Positions 1 to 7,927 of a DNA stretch of 64,000 bases are shown here, piece after piece. The translations under genes were made by a program, and so were the position numbers. Below the pieces are notes generated by a model. It was given only the letters and a program-made list of their open reading frames with translations. It made no database searches and was not told the DNA's origin. Origin of the DNA: Geomonas propionica (GTDB lineage Bacteria > Desulfobacterota > Desulfuromonadia > Geobacterales > Geobacteraceae); NCBI RefSeq assembly GCF_016458235.1, contig NZ_JAEMHK010000018.1, forward strand, positions 48,044 to 112,043, read 5' to 3'. How positions within the stretch are numbered: position 1 is the stretch's first letter; every line of letters starts with the position of its first letter.

Positions 1-1524
1 TGCCTGCGCGAAAGCGAGGAGCGCGTGCAGCAGATCATCGCCTCGGCCCAGGAGGGGATCATCGTCTACGACTGCGGGCTGCGCTTCCAGGTCTGGAACC
101 GTTACATGGAAGAGATGTCAGGCTTTAGCGCGCAGCAGGTCCTCGGCAGACTGCCCCAGGAGGTCTTTCCGATGCTGGAGCGGTCGGGGGTGGTCGAGAG
201 ACTGCGGCGGGTATTGGCCGGTCACGGTGTCGATTCGGCGGAAGTCGAACTGCAACGGCCCGACTTGCCACGCTCCATCTGGCATACCGACACCCTGGCG
301 CCGCTTAAAAACGCGGACGGCGAGATCGTTGGCGTTATCGCCACCGTGCGGGACATCACCGAGCGCAAGCACACCGAGGAACAGCTGCGCCAGGCGCTGA
401 AAATGGAATCGGTGGGGCGGCTCGCCGGAGGGGTGGCGCACGATTTCAACAACATGCTCACCGTCATCATGGGACAGGCGCAGCTGGCCCAGATGAAGAT
501 CACCCAGGGGCACCCGCTGTGGCAACCGCTCGAACAGATCGCGATCGCGGCCCAGCGCTCCAGCCAGATCACCCGGCAGTTGCTCGCCTTCTCTCGCAAG
601 GAGATCATCGACCCGCGGCCGGTGGATCTGAACCAGCTCATCTCCGAGGCACAAAAGACGCTCTTACGGCTGATCGAGGAAAGCATCACATTGCACTGCC
701 ACCCCGGCGCCGACCTTTGGGCGGTCAAGATGGACCCCTCACAGGTCGACCAGGTCCTGGTCAACCTCGCCGTCAACGCGCGCGACGCCATGCCCGATGG
801 AGGCGTCCTCTCCATTCACACCGAAAACCTGCACCTGAGCCAGAAAAGCTGCCAGTACCTGCACGACGCCTCCCCCGGCGACTACGTGCAGTTGGTGGTG
901 AGCGACACCGGGATGGGGATGAGCGAGGAGGTGCTGGAACACATCTTCGAGCCTTTCTACACCACCAAGGGGCTCGGCAAGGGAACCGGGCTCGGGCTCG
1001 CCACCGTGTACGGCATCATCCGGCAAAACGGCGGCTTCATCAACGTCTACTCGGAAGTCGGACACGGCACCTCTTTCAAGATCTACCTACCCCGCAGCAG
1101 CAGCGCCGCGCCCGCCGAAGCCCAGAGGAGATGCACCGATGTCCGGATCGGCTCCGGCACGGTGCTGCTGGTCGAGGACAACGACATGGTGCGCACGGTC
1201 ACCATGTCGTACCTGGAGGAACTGGGTTACCGGGTCATCGTTGCGGACACCCCGCGCGACGGCATTGAGATCTGCGCCAACCGGCAGAACAAAATCGACC
1301 TGGTGCTCACCGACGTCATCATGCCCGGGATGAGCGGCAGCGACATGGTGCGAGAGATCAAGGTCAACTTTCCCGAGGTGAAGGTGCTCTTCATGTCCGG
1401 CTACACGGCCGACCTGGTGGCGAGAAGCGGCGTGGTCGAGGAGGGGATGCACTTCATCCAGAAGCCGTTCGACATCAGCACCCTTTCCGTGAAGATCGAG
1501 GACACCTTCCTCTCCGACGACTGA
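1..1524 (+). CDS. PAS hybrid sensor histidine kinase with C-terminal receiver (5' end cut by window)
   Basis: The frame is already open at base 1 (codons read CLRESEER before the first possible GTG at 25), so the N-terminus lies outside the window. Counting from that GTG, residues 1-115 form a PAS domain, the H box LAGGVAHDFNN places the phospho-accepting histidine at 139, and an HATPase domain follows (N box NLAVNARDAMPDGG, G boxes DTGMGM and GKGTGLGL). A receiver domain occupies about 380-499 with phospho-acceptor Asp430 in LTDVIMPG and Lys in QKPF. It should autophosphorylate and relay to its own receiver. No partner regulator is adjacent, and the signal is unknown. Confidence 0.93.
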   Translation, partial: CLRESEERVQQIIASAQEGIIVYDCGLRFQVWNRYMEEMSGFSAQQVLGRLPQEVFPMLERSGVVERLRRVLAGHGVDSAEVELQRPDLPRSIWHTDTLAPLKNADGEIVGVIATVRDITERKHTEEQLRQALKMESVGRLAGGVAHDFNNMLTVIMGQAQLAQMKITQGHPLWQPLEQIAIAAQRSSQITRQLLAFSRKEIIDPRPVDLNQLISEAQKTLLRLIEESITLHCHPGADLWAVKMDPSQVDQVLVNLAVNARDAMPDGGVLSIHTENLHLSQKSCQYLHDASPGDYVQLVVSDTGMGMSEEVLEHIFEPFYTTKGLGKGTGLGLATVYGIIRQNGGFINVYSEVGHGTSFKIYLPRSSSAAPAEAQRRCTDVRIGSGTVLLVEDNDMVRTVTMSYLEELGYRVIVADTPRDGIEICANRQNKIDLVLTDVIMPGMSGSDMVREIKVNFPEVKVLFMSGYTADLVARSGVVEEGMHFIQKPFDISTLSVKIEDTFLSDD

Positions 1525-1547
1525 TCCCCTCTCCCCTGGATTTTCCC

Positions 1548-1585
1548 AACCGGCGGGACGCTGTCTGAACCTGCCGGTTTTTTTT
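1548..1585 (+). terminator. Rho-independent terminator of the hybrid kinase gene
   Basis: The arms AACCGGCGGG (1548-1557) and CCTGCCGGTT (1570-1579) can form a GC-rich stem, followed directly by a run of T to 1585. It lies 24 bases after the kinase stop codon. Confidence 0.85.
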
Positions 1586-1586
1586 G

Positions 1587-1612
1587 TTGACATTAGTTGG
1601 CCATCAAACTAA
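1587..1612 (+). promoter_or_regulatory. Putative promoter and MarR operator
   Basis: A TTGACA hexamer (1587-1592) is followed at once by an imperfect palindrome with half-sites TTAGTT (1593-1598) and AACTAA (1607-1612). A regulator bound there would cover the -35/-10 spacer, which suits autorepression by the MarR protein encoded immediately downstream. The -10 is weak, so the promoter call is tentative. MarR autoregulation through such palindromes is common in the family. Confidence 0.5.
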
Positions 1613-1623
1613 GTTCCCATGCC

Positions 1624-2049
1624 ATGGACACTCGCAACATCGCCGCCATCATCAGCGACACCCGCGCCGGGATCAACCGCTACCTGCTCCAGGAACTCAA
1701 GCGCCTCGGCATCGAGGGGCTTGCCCCTTCGCACGGCGCCATCCTGTACCACCTCTTCAACAACGCCGAAGTGACCATGAAGGATCTGGCCAAGGCGGTG
1801 CGCCGCGACAAGTCGACGGTGACCGCGCTGGTGGGGAAGCTGGTCGCCAACGGGTACGTGGACAAAGTGAGCAGCACCCAGGACCAAAGGACCGTCTACG
1901 TCCGGCTCTCGCAGCGGGGACAGGCTTTGCAGCCGGTCTTCGAGGAGGTGTCGCGCAACCTGATCGCCCAGATCTGGCGCGGCGTGGACGAGGCGGAACA
2001 GCGGGAACTGGTGCGCCTTTTGAAGAAGATCCGCGCCAACCTGCCGTAG
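1624..2049 (+). CDS. MarR family transcriptional regulator
   Basis: About 141 residues with the MarR winged-helix fold: the recognition region reads MKDLAKAVRRDKSTVTALVGKLVANGYV and is followed by the wing SSTQDQRTVYVRLSQRG. Such proteins are dimeric repressors that release DNA on binding small ligands. I start at ATG 1624 (MDTRNIAAII). An in-frame TTG at 1597 would put the N-terminus inside the putative operator, which makes it less likely. No clear Shine-Dalgarno precedes either start. No effector gene is adjacent in an operon: the next gene, a glycosidase, is 250 bases away. Ligand and regulon cannot be predicted. Confidence 0.88.
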   Translation: MDTRNIAAIISDTRAGINRYLLQELKRLGIEGLAPSHGAILYHLFNNAEVTMKDLAKAVRRDKSTVTALVGKLVANGYVDKVSSTQDQRTVYVRLSQRGQALQPVFEEVSRNLIAQIWRGVDEAEQRELVRLLKKIRANLP

Positions 2050-2158
2050 CCTTTATCTCGTACATCCCCTTCATGCTGTTAGATACTGTTCTTTGCAAGC
2101 TCCCTTCCCCTGCCCCTTTCCCCCAGGACACGGAAATCGACTCGATTGCGACGGAGCA

Positions 2159-2184
2159 GGGCGAATGATTATTCGCCCCTACAG
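2159..2184. repeat. Dispersed palindromic repeat, copy 1
   Basis: Stem GGGCGAAT (2159-2166), loop GATT, stem ATTCGCCC (2171-2178), then CTACA. The same core occurs at 29773-29808 and 53783-53809, always between genes. The rest of the 2050-2301 spacer shows nothing else I can name. Confidence 0.8.
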
Positions 2185-2301
2185 CCCGCTCCGGCGCAGC
2201 GCTCCCTGTTGCCAACCCGTCAAACTCCGCTACTGTTCTAACTTGTTTGCCCAAAGGAGAGCTTAGCCGGTGGCCCGGCCGCCGGCGCGGGAGGTGCAGC
2301 G

Positions 2302-4470
2302 ATGGCATACAGTCCTTGGATCGGCAACCTCAAGGTGAACGGGCGCTCGGGGAACTACGGCACGGTGAAGCTGCTGCTGGACGAGACCACGGGCGGCGCC
2401 ACGCCACAGCTCCAGGTCACTGTCGAGATCGCGGCGCAGGGGATCCCGCCCGAAGGGTTTGAGGTCGAGCTTTTCAGCAACCTGAACCGCCGTGACTTCG
2501 TGAAGACCCACGAGCCGCTCGCGGAGTCCGGGGGGGACACCTCGTACTGGATGCCCTACCGGATGTCGTACCAGGGGAACTCCTTCGACAACCTGGTCTT
2601 CGCCCACTCCCTGCCGGTCGCGAAATGCGGCGCCTACCGCATCACCGCCCGCTACCGCGCCGCCGGCTCCGACGCCTGGTGGTGGCACAACGACTTCTCC
2701 CCCTGGCCGGACCGCCCCCTGCAGCGCGACTGCGCCGTGGTAGTTTCTCCCGGCAAGGCCGCGCGGGCGTGCCTCTACGAGGCCAACGCCCTCACCGTCG
2801 AGGCCCTGGCCGGCGGCTCCTACGAGAACCGCAGCACCCTGGACGACTTTCTCTCCACCCACGATTTCGACGGTTTCAACCCCTTCCAGCTCACCTACAT
2901 AACCGGCGAGCTCGGCTTCAACACGCTCTGGCTCATGCCGGTCTTCCCGAACACGCAGTGGCGCTGGGACCGACAGAACTGGACCTGGGCGCCCAACGAC
3001 AGCCCGGGAAGCCCCTACTCGTCGCGCGACTACTGGAGCATCAACCGGTGGCTCGCCGACAACGCCGCCGCCGACCGCGCCCTTGAGCTATTCCAGACCC
3101 TGTTCCGGGAGGCGGGCGACGCGGAGCTGGACATATTCATCGACCTTGCCTTCAACCACGCCGGCCGCGACGTCATCTACGGTGCCGGCGCCGTCGACCT
3201 GAGTTTCTGCATCCTGCAGGAGGCGGAAAACTGGATCCGGGAGCACCGCCCTTCCTGGTGCACCCGCGGCACCGCCTTCGTCGACGGGCACAGCGTCCCC
3301 TACTACCGCGAGGCGGCCCATTCCGACTTCGAATGTGCTGTTTGGGCCCCGGCGGACCGCCTGAACGAGCACATCTGGGACGACGCCAACGTGGACTGGT
3401 TCTTCGGCGACTACTCGGCGCTTGGTCCCAAGCCCGGCCGGGCCAGCGACTATTTCGGCAACCCGGTCACCCACTGGGACCCGAAGGGGAACGCGGAGGA
3501 CGAGCGTGACCTCTTCTACACCGATCTCGCCGCCGACAGCGATACGGAAAAGCTCTGGCAGTACTTCGGCTACATCCTCCCCTACTGGATCGAAAAGAGC
3601 GGCGGCAAACTGGCGGGGATCCGGGCCGACTTCGCACAGGGGCTCCCCAACCAGCTCTGGGAGTACATCGTGAACCGCACCCGGAAAGCGCGCTGGGACT
3701 TCGTCTTTCTCGCCGAGGTGCTCGACCCGGACGTGATCCAGTACCGGCTGAACCGGGTCTTCGATGTCTTGACCACCAAGGACCACCACCTGTACCGGAT
3801 GAACGGGGTCAGGATGACGGAACTGTTCCACTCGCTGGAGGCGGAAAGCACGCTCTTTGGCGGCGACGCCCTGGTGATGCACAACGGCTCCAGCCACGAC
3901 GAGGTGGACAACGACGACAAGTGGGCCATGATGGCGCGCTACGCGGTGATCGCAGCCATGTACGGCTGTCCCATGGTGTTCATGGGGCAGCCGCTGGGGC
4001 TGGCCGACAAGCTCCCTTTCCGGGACAGCTGGGCCAACATGTACAAGGCGTGGACGGAGCATATCCCGGAGCGGGAGGCGGTGGGTAGGATGTACTTGCG
4101 CATCAACCAGGCGCGCGCGGCGACTCCGGAACTACGGGAGCCGAACCGGTACTTCCTGGGGCTGGTCGGGGGCGGGTTCCACGAGGAGATCTTTTCGGTG
4201 GCGCGCTGGCGGCGCGAGAACGAGGAGCGGGACGCGGTGACGCTGGTTTTCGTCAACCTGAACGTGTCCTGGGGTAACGCGGGAACGTTCCGCCTGCCGG
4301 ACAACATCAGGCTCTCCGGGCGCTACCAGGCGAGGAACCTGGTGGCGGACGACGCGCGCCGCGCGCTCTGGCCGGAGCCACGGGACGCGGACGATATCTA
4401 CCAAAACGGCGTCTACGTGGTGTTCACCCTGGCCAACGAGGTGCAGTACCTGAAGCTGGAGCCGGTCTGA
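2302..4470 (+). CDS. GH13 (alpha-amylase family) glycosidase
   Basis: A 722-residue protein with no signal peptide, so probably cytoplasmic. About 150 N-terminal residues form a beta-rich domain (DAWWWHNDFSPWPDRP at 124-139), followed by a TIM barrel. Family motifs are visible: DLAFNHAG near 281-288, GIRADFAQG near 439-447 with Asp443 as likely nucleophile, FLAEVLDP with Glu472 as acid/base, and SSHDEVDN with Asp533 as third acid. It should act on alpha-glucans such as glycogen or maltodextrin. Hydrolysis versus transfer cannot be told. GGAGGTG precedes the ATG. It stands alone; no glycogen genes are nearby. Confidence 0.87.
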   Translation: MAYSPWIGNLKVNGRSGNYGTVKLLLDETTGGATPQLQVTVEIAAQGIPPEGFEVELFSNLNRRDFVKTHEPLAESGGDTSYWMPYRMSYQGNSFDNLVFAHSLPVAKCGAYRITARYRAAGSDAWWWHNDFSPWPDRPLQRDCAVVVSPGKAARACLYEANALTVEALAGGSYENRSTLDDFLSTHDFDGFNPFQLTYITGELGFNTLWLMPVFPNTQWRWDRQNWTWAPNDSPGSPYSSRDYWSINRWLADNAAADRALELFQTLFREAGDAELDIFIDLAFNHAGRDVIYGAGAVDLSFCILQEAENWIREHRPSWCTRGTAFVDGHSVPYYREAAHSDFECAVWAPADRLNEHIWDDANVDWFFGDYSALGPKPGRASDYFGNPVTHWDPKGNAEDERDLFYTDLAADSDTEKLWQYFGYILPYWIEKSGGKLAGIRADFAQGLPNQLWEYIVNRTRKARWDFVFLAEVLDPDVIQYRLNRVFDVLTTKDHHLYRMNGVRMTELFHSLEAESTLFGGDALVMHNGSSHDEVDNDDKWAMMARYAVIAAMYGCPMVFMGQPLGLADKLPFRDSWANMYKAWTEHIPEREAVGRMYLRINQARAATPELREPNRYFLGLVGGGFHEEIFSVARWRRENEERDAVTLVFVNLNVSWGNAGTFRLPDNIRLSGRYQARNLVADDARRALWPEPRDADDIYQNGVYVVFTLANEVQYLKLEPV

Positions 4471-4479
4471 TTACCCCTC

Positions 4480-5190
4480 TCAGCCCGCCTTGGCCAGCAC
4501 GAAGTCGGCGATGGTGTGGGCGATCCGGTCCGAAGAGCAGCGGTCATTGTTGAAGAGCATGTCGTAGAGGGCGGGATCGTGGCCGTCCTGGTTCAGGAAG
4601 TCCTTGGTGAACCGGTCGCGCACCTTTTGCTGCCGGTGCATGAGCTTCTCCGCCTCCTCCTCTTCGATATTGAGGCGCCGGGCGAGGGTGGTGACCTTGT
4701 ACCGCTCGGAACCGAAGATCCTGAAGTGGTAGGAATGCTCCAGGTGTCTGGCCACGATGGCCCCGCCGAGATCGAGGATCAGGACGTTTCCCTGCTCCGC
4801 GAGCGCCACCACGTGCTGGGACAGCGGCAGGAAGTAATCGTAGTTGCTCTTCCAGCGCGACGAGAAGGTGGCCAGGACCTCCGAGAGGAGCCGGTTGTTC
4901 TCGCCCAGCGTCCGCAGGATCTCCTGGGACAGGTTGTGACGCTTGGCAACCTCCTCGATGATGGCGCGGTCGATCATGACCCATTCCTCGCCGGTCTTCT
5001 GCATCAGGATGTCGCGCAAAAGCTCCGCAGTCGGATAACCGGTGCAGCCGTACTCCCGCGATATGGTGATGCAGGGGCGCGCCTTAGCCTTGGCGTGCCG
5101 GGAAGCCGCCTTCTCCTTCTGCCTGCGGTTGTACTCCTCCAGGCTCCCGATCCGCAGGTCCACCGACGGTATGAACAGGTTGTCGGGCAT
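4480..5190 (-). CDS. Cytidylate kinase-like family protein
   Basis: A 236-residue protein with about 40 charged N-terminal residues and then a P-loop-like segment ITISREYGCTGYPTAE (41-56), typical of the cytidylate-kinase-like family found beside signalling genes in deltaproteobacteria. The canonical GxxGxGKS loop is altered, with Tyr-Pro where Lys-Ser would be, so genuine CMP phosphorylation is uncertain. It is the last gene of a minus-strand operon with a CheY-like regulator and a PilZ protein (gaps of 18 and 24 bases), which suggests a signalling role. GGAGAG precedes the ATG at 5190. It faces the glycosidase gene tail to tail with 9 bases between. Confidence 0.85.
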   Translation of the reverse strand: MPDNLFIPSVDLRIGSLEEYNRRQKEKAASRHAKAKARPCITISREYGCTGYPTAELLRDILMQKTGEEWVMIDRAIIEEVAKRHNLSQEILRTLGENNRLLSEVLATFSSRWKSNYDYFLPLSQHVVALAEQGNVLILDLGGAIVARHLEHSYHFRIFGSERYKVTTLARRLNIEEEEAEKLMHRQQKVRDRFTKDFLNQDGHDPALYDMLFNNDRCSSDRIAHTIADFVLAKAG

Positions 5191-5214
5191 TTCTCTCTCC
5201 TCTCCTTGCTTGCC

Positions 5215-5934
5215 TTAGCTGCTCATTTCCTTGAGCTCCCGGATCAGGTCCACCTGGCGCTGGAAGATGAAACGGGACAGCACCCCTTCGGCCTGTGCAT
5301 CGGAACTGATGGAAAAGCGGCACAGATCGCCGTCGTCGCCGCAGGCCACGTCCACCACTGTCGCCGGCACTTCCAGCGCGGTCACCGTGTTGTGCAGCAG
5401 GTTGGGCATCATCACCTTGAGCAGCACCTCATCCCCCTTCGCCAGTTGGCTCGGCTGCGAGGTGAGCGCCGAGAATCCTCCCAACGACACATCCAGCGCC
5501 TGCGCCGCCACCTTGCGCCCCAACGCGGTTATCTCCGCCTGGCAGGGGGGATCCAGTTCGAGCCGCAGCGAGGCGCGCTGCTCCGCCATCAGGTCCACGT
5601 AGCTGAAGTTGTGCAGCGAGGCCATCATGCGCCGCACGTCCGCGTCCTTGACGTCGGCCAGCAAGGTGTGCCTGAAGCTGCCGCACTTGATGCAGGTCCG
5701 CCCGGAGAGTCCCAAGGCCACGGCCTGCTGCGGGTGCACGTCCAACTTCAGGACCTGCCCGCTGACCTCCACCATGGTGGCCGGGTAGCTGATCGGCAGC
5801 CCCTTGTAGTAGTTGAGCAGTTTCACCCTGCCCCCCGACCCGCTCTTGATCATCTCCTTGAAACTGGAGAGTATCTCCGCCGAGTCCTGCTCCAGGGTGC
5901 TTTGCACCGTTGGCCGGTAAAAGTTAGGCTCCAT
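5215..5934 (-). CDS. PilZ domain protein (YcgR-like), c-di-GMP receptor
   Basis: A 239-residue protein. Residues 1-115 form a YcgR-like N-terminal beta domain (FKEMIKSGSGGRVKLLNYYKG...). Residues 118-235 form a PilZ domain with both ligand motifs intact: RASLR (120-124, RxxxR) and DVSLGG (148-153, [D/N]xSxxG). It should therefore bind c-di-GMP and pass the signal to a partner. It sits between a CheY-like regulator (18 bases upstream) and a cytidylate-kinase-like gene (24 bases downstream), which are its likely co-expressed partners. The target, motor, pilus or enzyme, is not shown by context. Confidence 0.88.
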   Translation of the reverse strand: MEPNFYRPTVQSTLEQDSAEILSSFKEMIKSGSGGRVKLLNYYKGLPISYPATMVEVSGQVLKLDVHPQQAVALGLSGRTCIKCGSFRHTLLADVKDADVRRMMASLHNFSYVDLMAEQRASLRLELDPPCQAEITALGRKVAAQALDVSLGGFSALTSQPSQLAKGDEVLLKVMMPNLLHNTVTALEVPATVVDVACGDDGDLCRFSISSDAQAEGVLSRFIFQRQVDLIRELKEMSS

Positions 5935-5952
5935 GTTCGGTCCCTTCCGGCT

Positions 5953-6345
5953 TCAAAGCAGGCCGTGGCGTTGCAGGATGGCCATCAGGTCGGCTCGCGC
6001 CACCGGTTTCACCAGGTAATCGGAACAATCGCCGTCCCACATCGCCTCTTCCATGTCGGCGGGGGAGTTGAGCGAAGTCGTCATGATGATCACGCTCTTG
6101 CGGCCGTTGCCCCCTTGCTCCCGCTCGGCCTGGCGCATCAACTTGAGGGCCTGCAGCCCGTCCAGCTCCGGCATGACGATGTCGAGCAGCACCAGGTCGA
6201 AGGGGTTACCCTGCTGCAGGGCCGCGACGAAGCGGTCCACCCCTTCCCGGCCGTTGCCCGCCGTCTGGGTCTGCGCCACTCCCTGCAGGAACATCATGAG
6301 ACCCTCGCGCAGGAATTCGTTGTCTTCAATGATCAAACAGTCCAT
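5953..6345 (-). CDS. CheY-like single-domain response regulator
   Basis: A 130-residue receiver with no output domain. Acidic pocket Glu7-Asp8, phospho-acceptor Asp55 in LVLLDIVMPE, Thr89/90 in IIMTT and Lys113 in LVKPVA are all present, so it should be phosphorylatable. The frame stays open to 6378, but ATG 6345 has GGGGAG a few bases upstream and starts exactly at the receiver (MDCLIIEDNEF), so I choose it. It is the first gene of a three-gene operon with PilZ and cytidylate-kinase-like proteins. Output must be by protein contact. No cognate kinase is adjacent. Confidence 0.92.
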   Translation of the reverse strand: MDCLIIEDNEFLREGLMMFLQGVAQTQTAGNGREGVDRFVAALQQGNPFDLVLLDIVMPELDGLQALKLMRQAEREQGGNGRKSVIIMTTSLNSPADMEEAMWDGDCSDYLVKPVARADLMAILQRHGLL

Positions 6346-6448
6346 GTATCTCCCCTGGCCCTCTGCACCGTTAACCATGCGCCTGATGTCCTGGCAGATT
6401 GGGCACTGGACGGCTGCCGGCGCTGCCTATCTTATCGGCTCTCCTTAA

Positions 6449-7381
6449 TTAACCTTGAAGAGGAAAGGTACCCGACTCCTCCTCGAGGGCCCGTCGCACC
6501 GCCTCGTCGAATCCGGTAAGCGGAATGGGAAGGATGCTCCTGATCGCTTGGTCGTGGCAGATGACCTCGTTGCCGAGCCCCTCGATAAGCGGCATGGAAA
6601 TGGAGGGCTTAACCGGCGTGATGAGCCAGACCCAGTAGGAGGAGAGCTTCGGGGTCAGGAAGGGGACCGGGATGATCTTGATGAACTTCTTTTCCACCTC
6701 CGCGAAGCGCTCCATCATGTCCCGGTAGGACAAGAGTTCAGGCCCGCCGATGTCGTATGTCTGCCCGGCGGTGCGCGGGTCCTTCAGGCACCCCACCAGG
6801 TAGGCGATCACGTCCTGCACCGCGATGAACTGACAGCGGGTGGAGACCCAACGTGGCGTGATCATGACCGGAAGCCGCTCCACGAGGTACCGGATCATCT
6901 CGAAGGATGCGCCCCCCGCGCCGATGATTACGGCGGCTCTCAGGTAAGTAGTCTGGAAAGCGCCGCGCTGCAGGATCCTGGCCACCTCCAGGCGGCTCGC
7001 CAGGTGCTCCGAGAGCTGGTCCCCCTCCTGGCCCAGTCCGCCCAGGTAGATGACCCGCTTCACCCCCTGCATCTCCGCCGCCGCCACGAAGTTCTCCGCC
7101 GCTTGGCGGTCGCGCTGCTCGAACCCTGCGCGCTCCCCGGCCATGGCATGCACCAGGTAGTACGCCGTCTCGATCCCCCGCAGCGGCGCGAGCAGCGAGT
7201 TGCGCTGCAACAGGTCCCCCTGCGCCACCTCCACTTGGGGCGGGAACGCGACCTCGGGCCTGCGCACCAGGCACCGTATCGGGATACCCTCCGCCGCCAG
7301 GGCCTTGACCAGCCTGCTCCCGATGAAGCCCGTTGCCCCGGTGATCAATACCTTGGCTGTTGCGTTCTCTGTCTGACTCAA
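6449..7381 (-). CDS. NAD(P)-binding epimerase/NmrA-like (atypical SDR) protein
   Basis: A 310-residue protein with Rossmann motif GATGFIG at 15-21 and an atypical short-chain dehydrogenase fold resembling the YbjT/NDUFA9-like group. An SDR core covers residues 1-220 (LVHAMAGERAGFEQRDRQAA, YLGGLGQEG). The C-terminal region contains hydrophobic stretches (YWVWLITPVKPSISMPLIEGL). Substrate unknown; relatives act on quinone-related or cofactor-bound substrates, or are structural. The start is TTG at 7381 with GGAG just upstream; no ATG lies near. Divergent from the thiamine-binding-type gene. Confidence 0.82.
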   Translation of the reverse strand: MSQTENATAKVLITGATGFIGSRLVKALAAEGIPIRCLVRRPEVAFPPQVEVAQGDLLQRNSLLAPLRGIETAYYLVHAMAGERAGFEQRDRQAAENFVAAAEMQGVKRVIYLGGLGQEGDQLSEHLASRLEVARILQRGAFQTTYLRAAVIIGAGGASFEMIRYLVERLPVMITPRWVSTRCQFIAVQDVIAYLVGCLKDPRTAGQTYDIGGPELLSYRDMMERFAEVEKKFIKIIPVPFLTPKLSSYWVWLITPVKPSISMPLIEGLGNEVICHDQAIRSILPIPLTGFDEAVRRALEEESGTFPLQG

Positions 7382-7593
7382 TGGCGTTCTCCGCTGTTAC
7401 AGTTGTGGGAAGCGTGGGAATTGAATCAGTTTAGGGCCTTGGCAGTCAAAGTCAACACGGGTGAGACTGGGGCAGGTCCGGTACTGGCAATTAACTTTGC
7501 GGCTTTAAAACCTGCTCATCATCTATTATCATTGCTACTCGGCCCGGGGGTGCCCGAAGGCCGTCAACTAATCGCAGTGAAGGAGCATACGTC

Positions 7594-7890
7594 ATGAGAG
7601 TCATGGTAGATCTGTGCATCGTCCCGCTGGGTGTCGGCGTCTCCCTTTCCAGCTACATCGCGGCCTGTGAAAAGGTACTCAACGAAGCCGGTCTGAAGAT
7701 CGCACTGCATTCCTACGGGACCAACATCGAGGGGGAATGGGACGAGGTGTTCGCTGCCATCAAGCGCTGCCACGAAACCGTCCACGCCATGGGCGCCCCG
7801 CGCATCACCACCACCGTGAAGCTCGGCACCCGCACCGACCGCGAGCAGACCATGGAGGACAAGATCAGGAGCGTGAAGGAGAAGATGTAA
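7594..7890 (+). CDS. MTH1187-type thiamine-binding protein (DUF77)
   Basis: A 98-residue protein matching the MTH1187/YkoF-like family across its length: N-terminal strand VDLCIVPLGVGVSLSSYIA, middle HSYGTNIEGEWDEVFAAIKRCHE and C-terminal TTTVKLGTRTDREQTMEDK. Family members form tetramers and some bind thiamine; the function here is inferred from family only. AAGGAG lies 8 bases before the ATG. It is followed after 37 bases by a DUF2235 gene on the same strand, so the two may be co-transcribed. No thiamine transport or biosynthesis genes are nearby. Confidence 0.88.
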   Translation: MRVMVDLCIVPLGVGVSLSSYIAACEKVLNEAGLKIALHSYGTNIEGEWDEVFAAIKRCHETVHAMGAPRITTTVKLGTRTDREQTMEDKIRSVKEKM

Positions 7891-7927
7891 AGAGCGACAT
7901 CACTACGGTTTTGCGAGGAGGTTCGCC

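Noticed and set aside
4516..6519. A long plus-strand open frame of 667 codons
   Set aside because: It lies antisense to three well-supported genes (kinase-like, PilZ and CheY-like), with low-complexity composition typical of GC-rich shadow frames.
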